6,567 nt of DNA from Spirochaetaceae bacterium (GTDB taxonomy: Bacteria; Spirochaetota; Spirochaetia; Sphaerochaetales; Sphaerochaetaceae): NCBI GenBank assembly GCA_016649775.1, contig JAENWY010000134.1:1-6567 (forward strand). Direction: 5' to 3'. Of this stretch, positions 6,105 through 6,567 are shown one piece after another. Position 1 is the first letter of the stretch; each line of letters begins with the position of its first letter. The notes beneath the pieces are model-generated. The model was not told the origin of the DNA. It ran no database searches and worked only from the letters and a program-made list of their open reading frames with translations. The translations under genes were made by a program, and so were the position numbers.

Positions 6105-6425
6105 TTTTCTCTTTACCGATTAATATATTTAATTTTCTTATTAGTACTTGGATTGCCTATTATGGTAATGAAGTTTTCTATTGGTAGCGCAGGACGTTCT
6201 AATCTAGAAAAAAGTATGAAAACTTTAGAAAGGGAAAATACAAAATGGCATCACTATGGAAAAATCGCGATTGCTGGAAACTATTTACTAATGATGTTTT
6301 ATACAACTATAGCCAGTTGGATTATTGCTTATATATTCCACAGGGAAGTGGAGCCTTTGTCGGATTAGATTCTCAAGGTATATCAAATTTTTTTAGTGAA
6401 ACTTAAACAAAACCAGGAATAATGA
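6105..6425 (+). pseudogene. Neurotransmitter:sodium symporter (NSS/SNF family) fragment
   Basis: The plus strand from 6105 reads YLIFLLVLGLPIMVMKFSIG and then AGRSNLEKSMKTLEREN, TKWHHYGKIAIAGNYLLMMF and YTTIASWIIAYIF. These match transmembrane helices 2 and 3 of bacterial sodium-dependent NSS transporters, usually about 450 residues long. Near 6336-6345 the frame shifts: the family-like continuation GSGAFVGLDSQGISNFFSET is in another frame and ends at TAA (6404-6406), after which TKPGIM (NPGxM in the family) can still be read. Upstream, an in-frame TAG (6102-6104) closes the frame and the helix 1 segment with its sodium-site residues is not recognisable. Conserved glutamate and arginine of the MEFxIGR motif are replaced (MKFSIGS). 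The rest of the gene is missing, so this is a dead remnant. GTA, CTT and TTG codons near 6144-6155 should not be taken as starts. Confidence 0.8.
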
Positions 6426-6456
6426 TAAGGGGGTAGTCGGTTAGTGCCAGTCGTTG

Positions 6457-6492
6457 TATAATTATGCATAGTGAAAATTTTTATGCATAATT
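6457..6492 (+). promoter_or_regulatory. TATAAT box overlapped by an 11-bp inverted repeat
   Basis: A consensus TATAAT (6457-6462) lies 44 bases before the ATG at 6507. No good -35 hexamer is found 16-18 bases upstream. AATTATGCATA (6460-6470) and its exact reverse complement TATGCATAATT (6482-6492) form an inverted repeat with an 11-base spacer. Each arm also holds the palindrome TATGCATA. The left arm overlaps the -10 and the probable transcription start, and the right arm ends directly at the GAGGT ribosome-binding sequence (6493-6497). This suggests an operator more than an RNA hairpin. Confidence 0.5.
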
Positions 6493-6506
6493 GAGGTAGA
6501 AAAGAA

Positions 6507-6567
6507 ATGGAGCCAAAATTATTATCCGGACAAGATTATCCAAACCCGTATAGAGAGTTCGTCAAAA
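6507..6567 (+). CDS. Start of an unidentified gene, cut by right edge
   Basis: ATG at 6507 opens a frame that stays open to the window end, giving 20 complete codons: MEPKLLSGQDYPNPYREFVK. GAGGT at 6493-6497 lies nine bases upstream, and a TATAAT with an inverted repeat precedes it. The region is less AT-rich than the adjacent spacer, consistent with coding sequence. The PYREF pattern near the amino terminus reminds me of FAD-linked oxidoreductases of the D-lactate/glycolate dehydrogenase type that carry a C-terminal iron-sulphur domain. Twenty residues are too few to decide, so that identity is only a hint. Confidence 0.55.
   Translation, partial: MEPKLLSGQDYPNPYREFVK

Noticed and set aside
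6153..6368. An intact small membrane protein
   Set aside because: The frame matches the middle of a much larger symporter, starts at TTG inside a helix, and the family sequence continues in a different frame after it.
1..6567. Insertion sequence or prophage content
   Set aside because: No transposase, integrase or phage protein is recognisable, and the inverted repeats seen do not flank a gene.

Overview
The window is very AT-rich DNA from a bacterium, probably host-associated and losing genes. The best lineage clue is the serine hydroxymethyltransferase. At about 508 residues it is longer than the usual 410-430, and it carries a roughly 35-residue insertion before the GGHLTHG motif. I associate that layout with the spirochaete/chlamydia form of GlyA, so an AT-rich spirochaete is the leading guess. 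This is inference from memory of the family, not a search.

Layout, left to right. Positions 1-736 (minus strand) hold a decayed YibE/F-family membrane protein gene with stops and frameshifts. Positions 737-1166 are non-coding and end in an elaborate minus-strand terminator. Three intact minus-strand genes follow. The first (1167-2330) is a fusion of a HAD phosphatase with a cytidine deaminase. The second (2520-3920) is a dihydropyrimidinase/hydantoinase. The third (4226-5752) is glyA. Each has its own terminator-like hairpin, and two have a recognisable upstream promoter, so they are probably separate transcription units. Positions 5753-6104 are an AT-rich divergent spacer with several inverted repeats. 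Positions 6105-6425 (plus strand) hold a fragment of a neurotransmitter:sodium symporter gene, also broken. At the right edge a new plus-strand gene starts at 6507, behind a TATAAT box and an 11-bp inverted repeat.

How the genes may fit together. The HAD-cytidine deaminase fusion could take a pyrimidine nucleotide to the nucleoside and deaminate it. The hydantoinase-type enzyme opens dihydropyrimidine rings. The two neighbours therefore suggest pyrimidine salvage or breakdown, although the linking steps (nucleoside phosphorylase, dihydropyrimidine dehydrogenase, carbamoyl-beta-alanine hydrolase) are not in the window. GlyA supplies glycine and one-carbon units. Both decayed genes encode membrane proteins, while all three complete genes encode cytosolic enzymes.

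No tRNA, rRNA, CRISPR array or insertion sequence was recognised.
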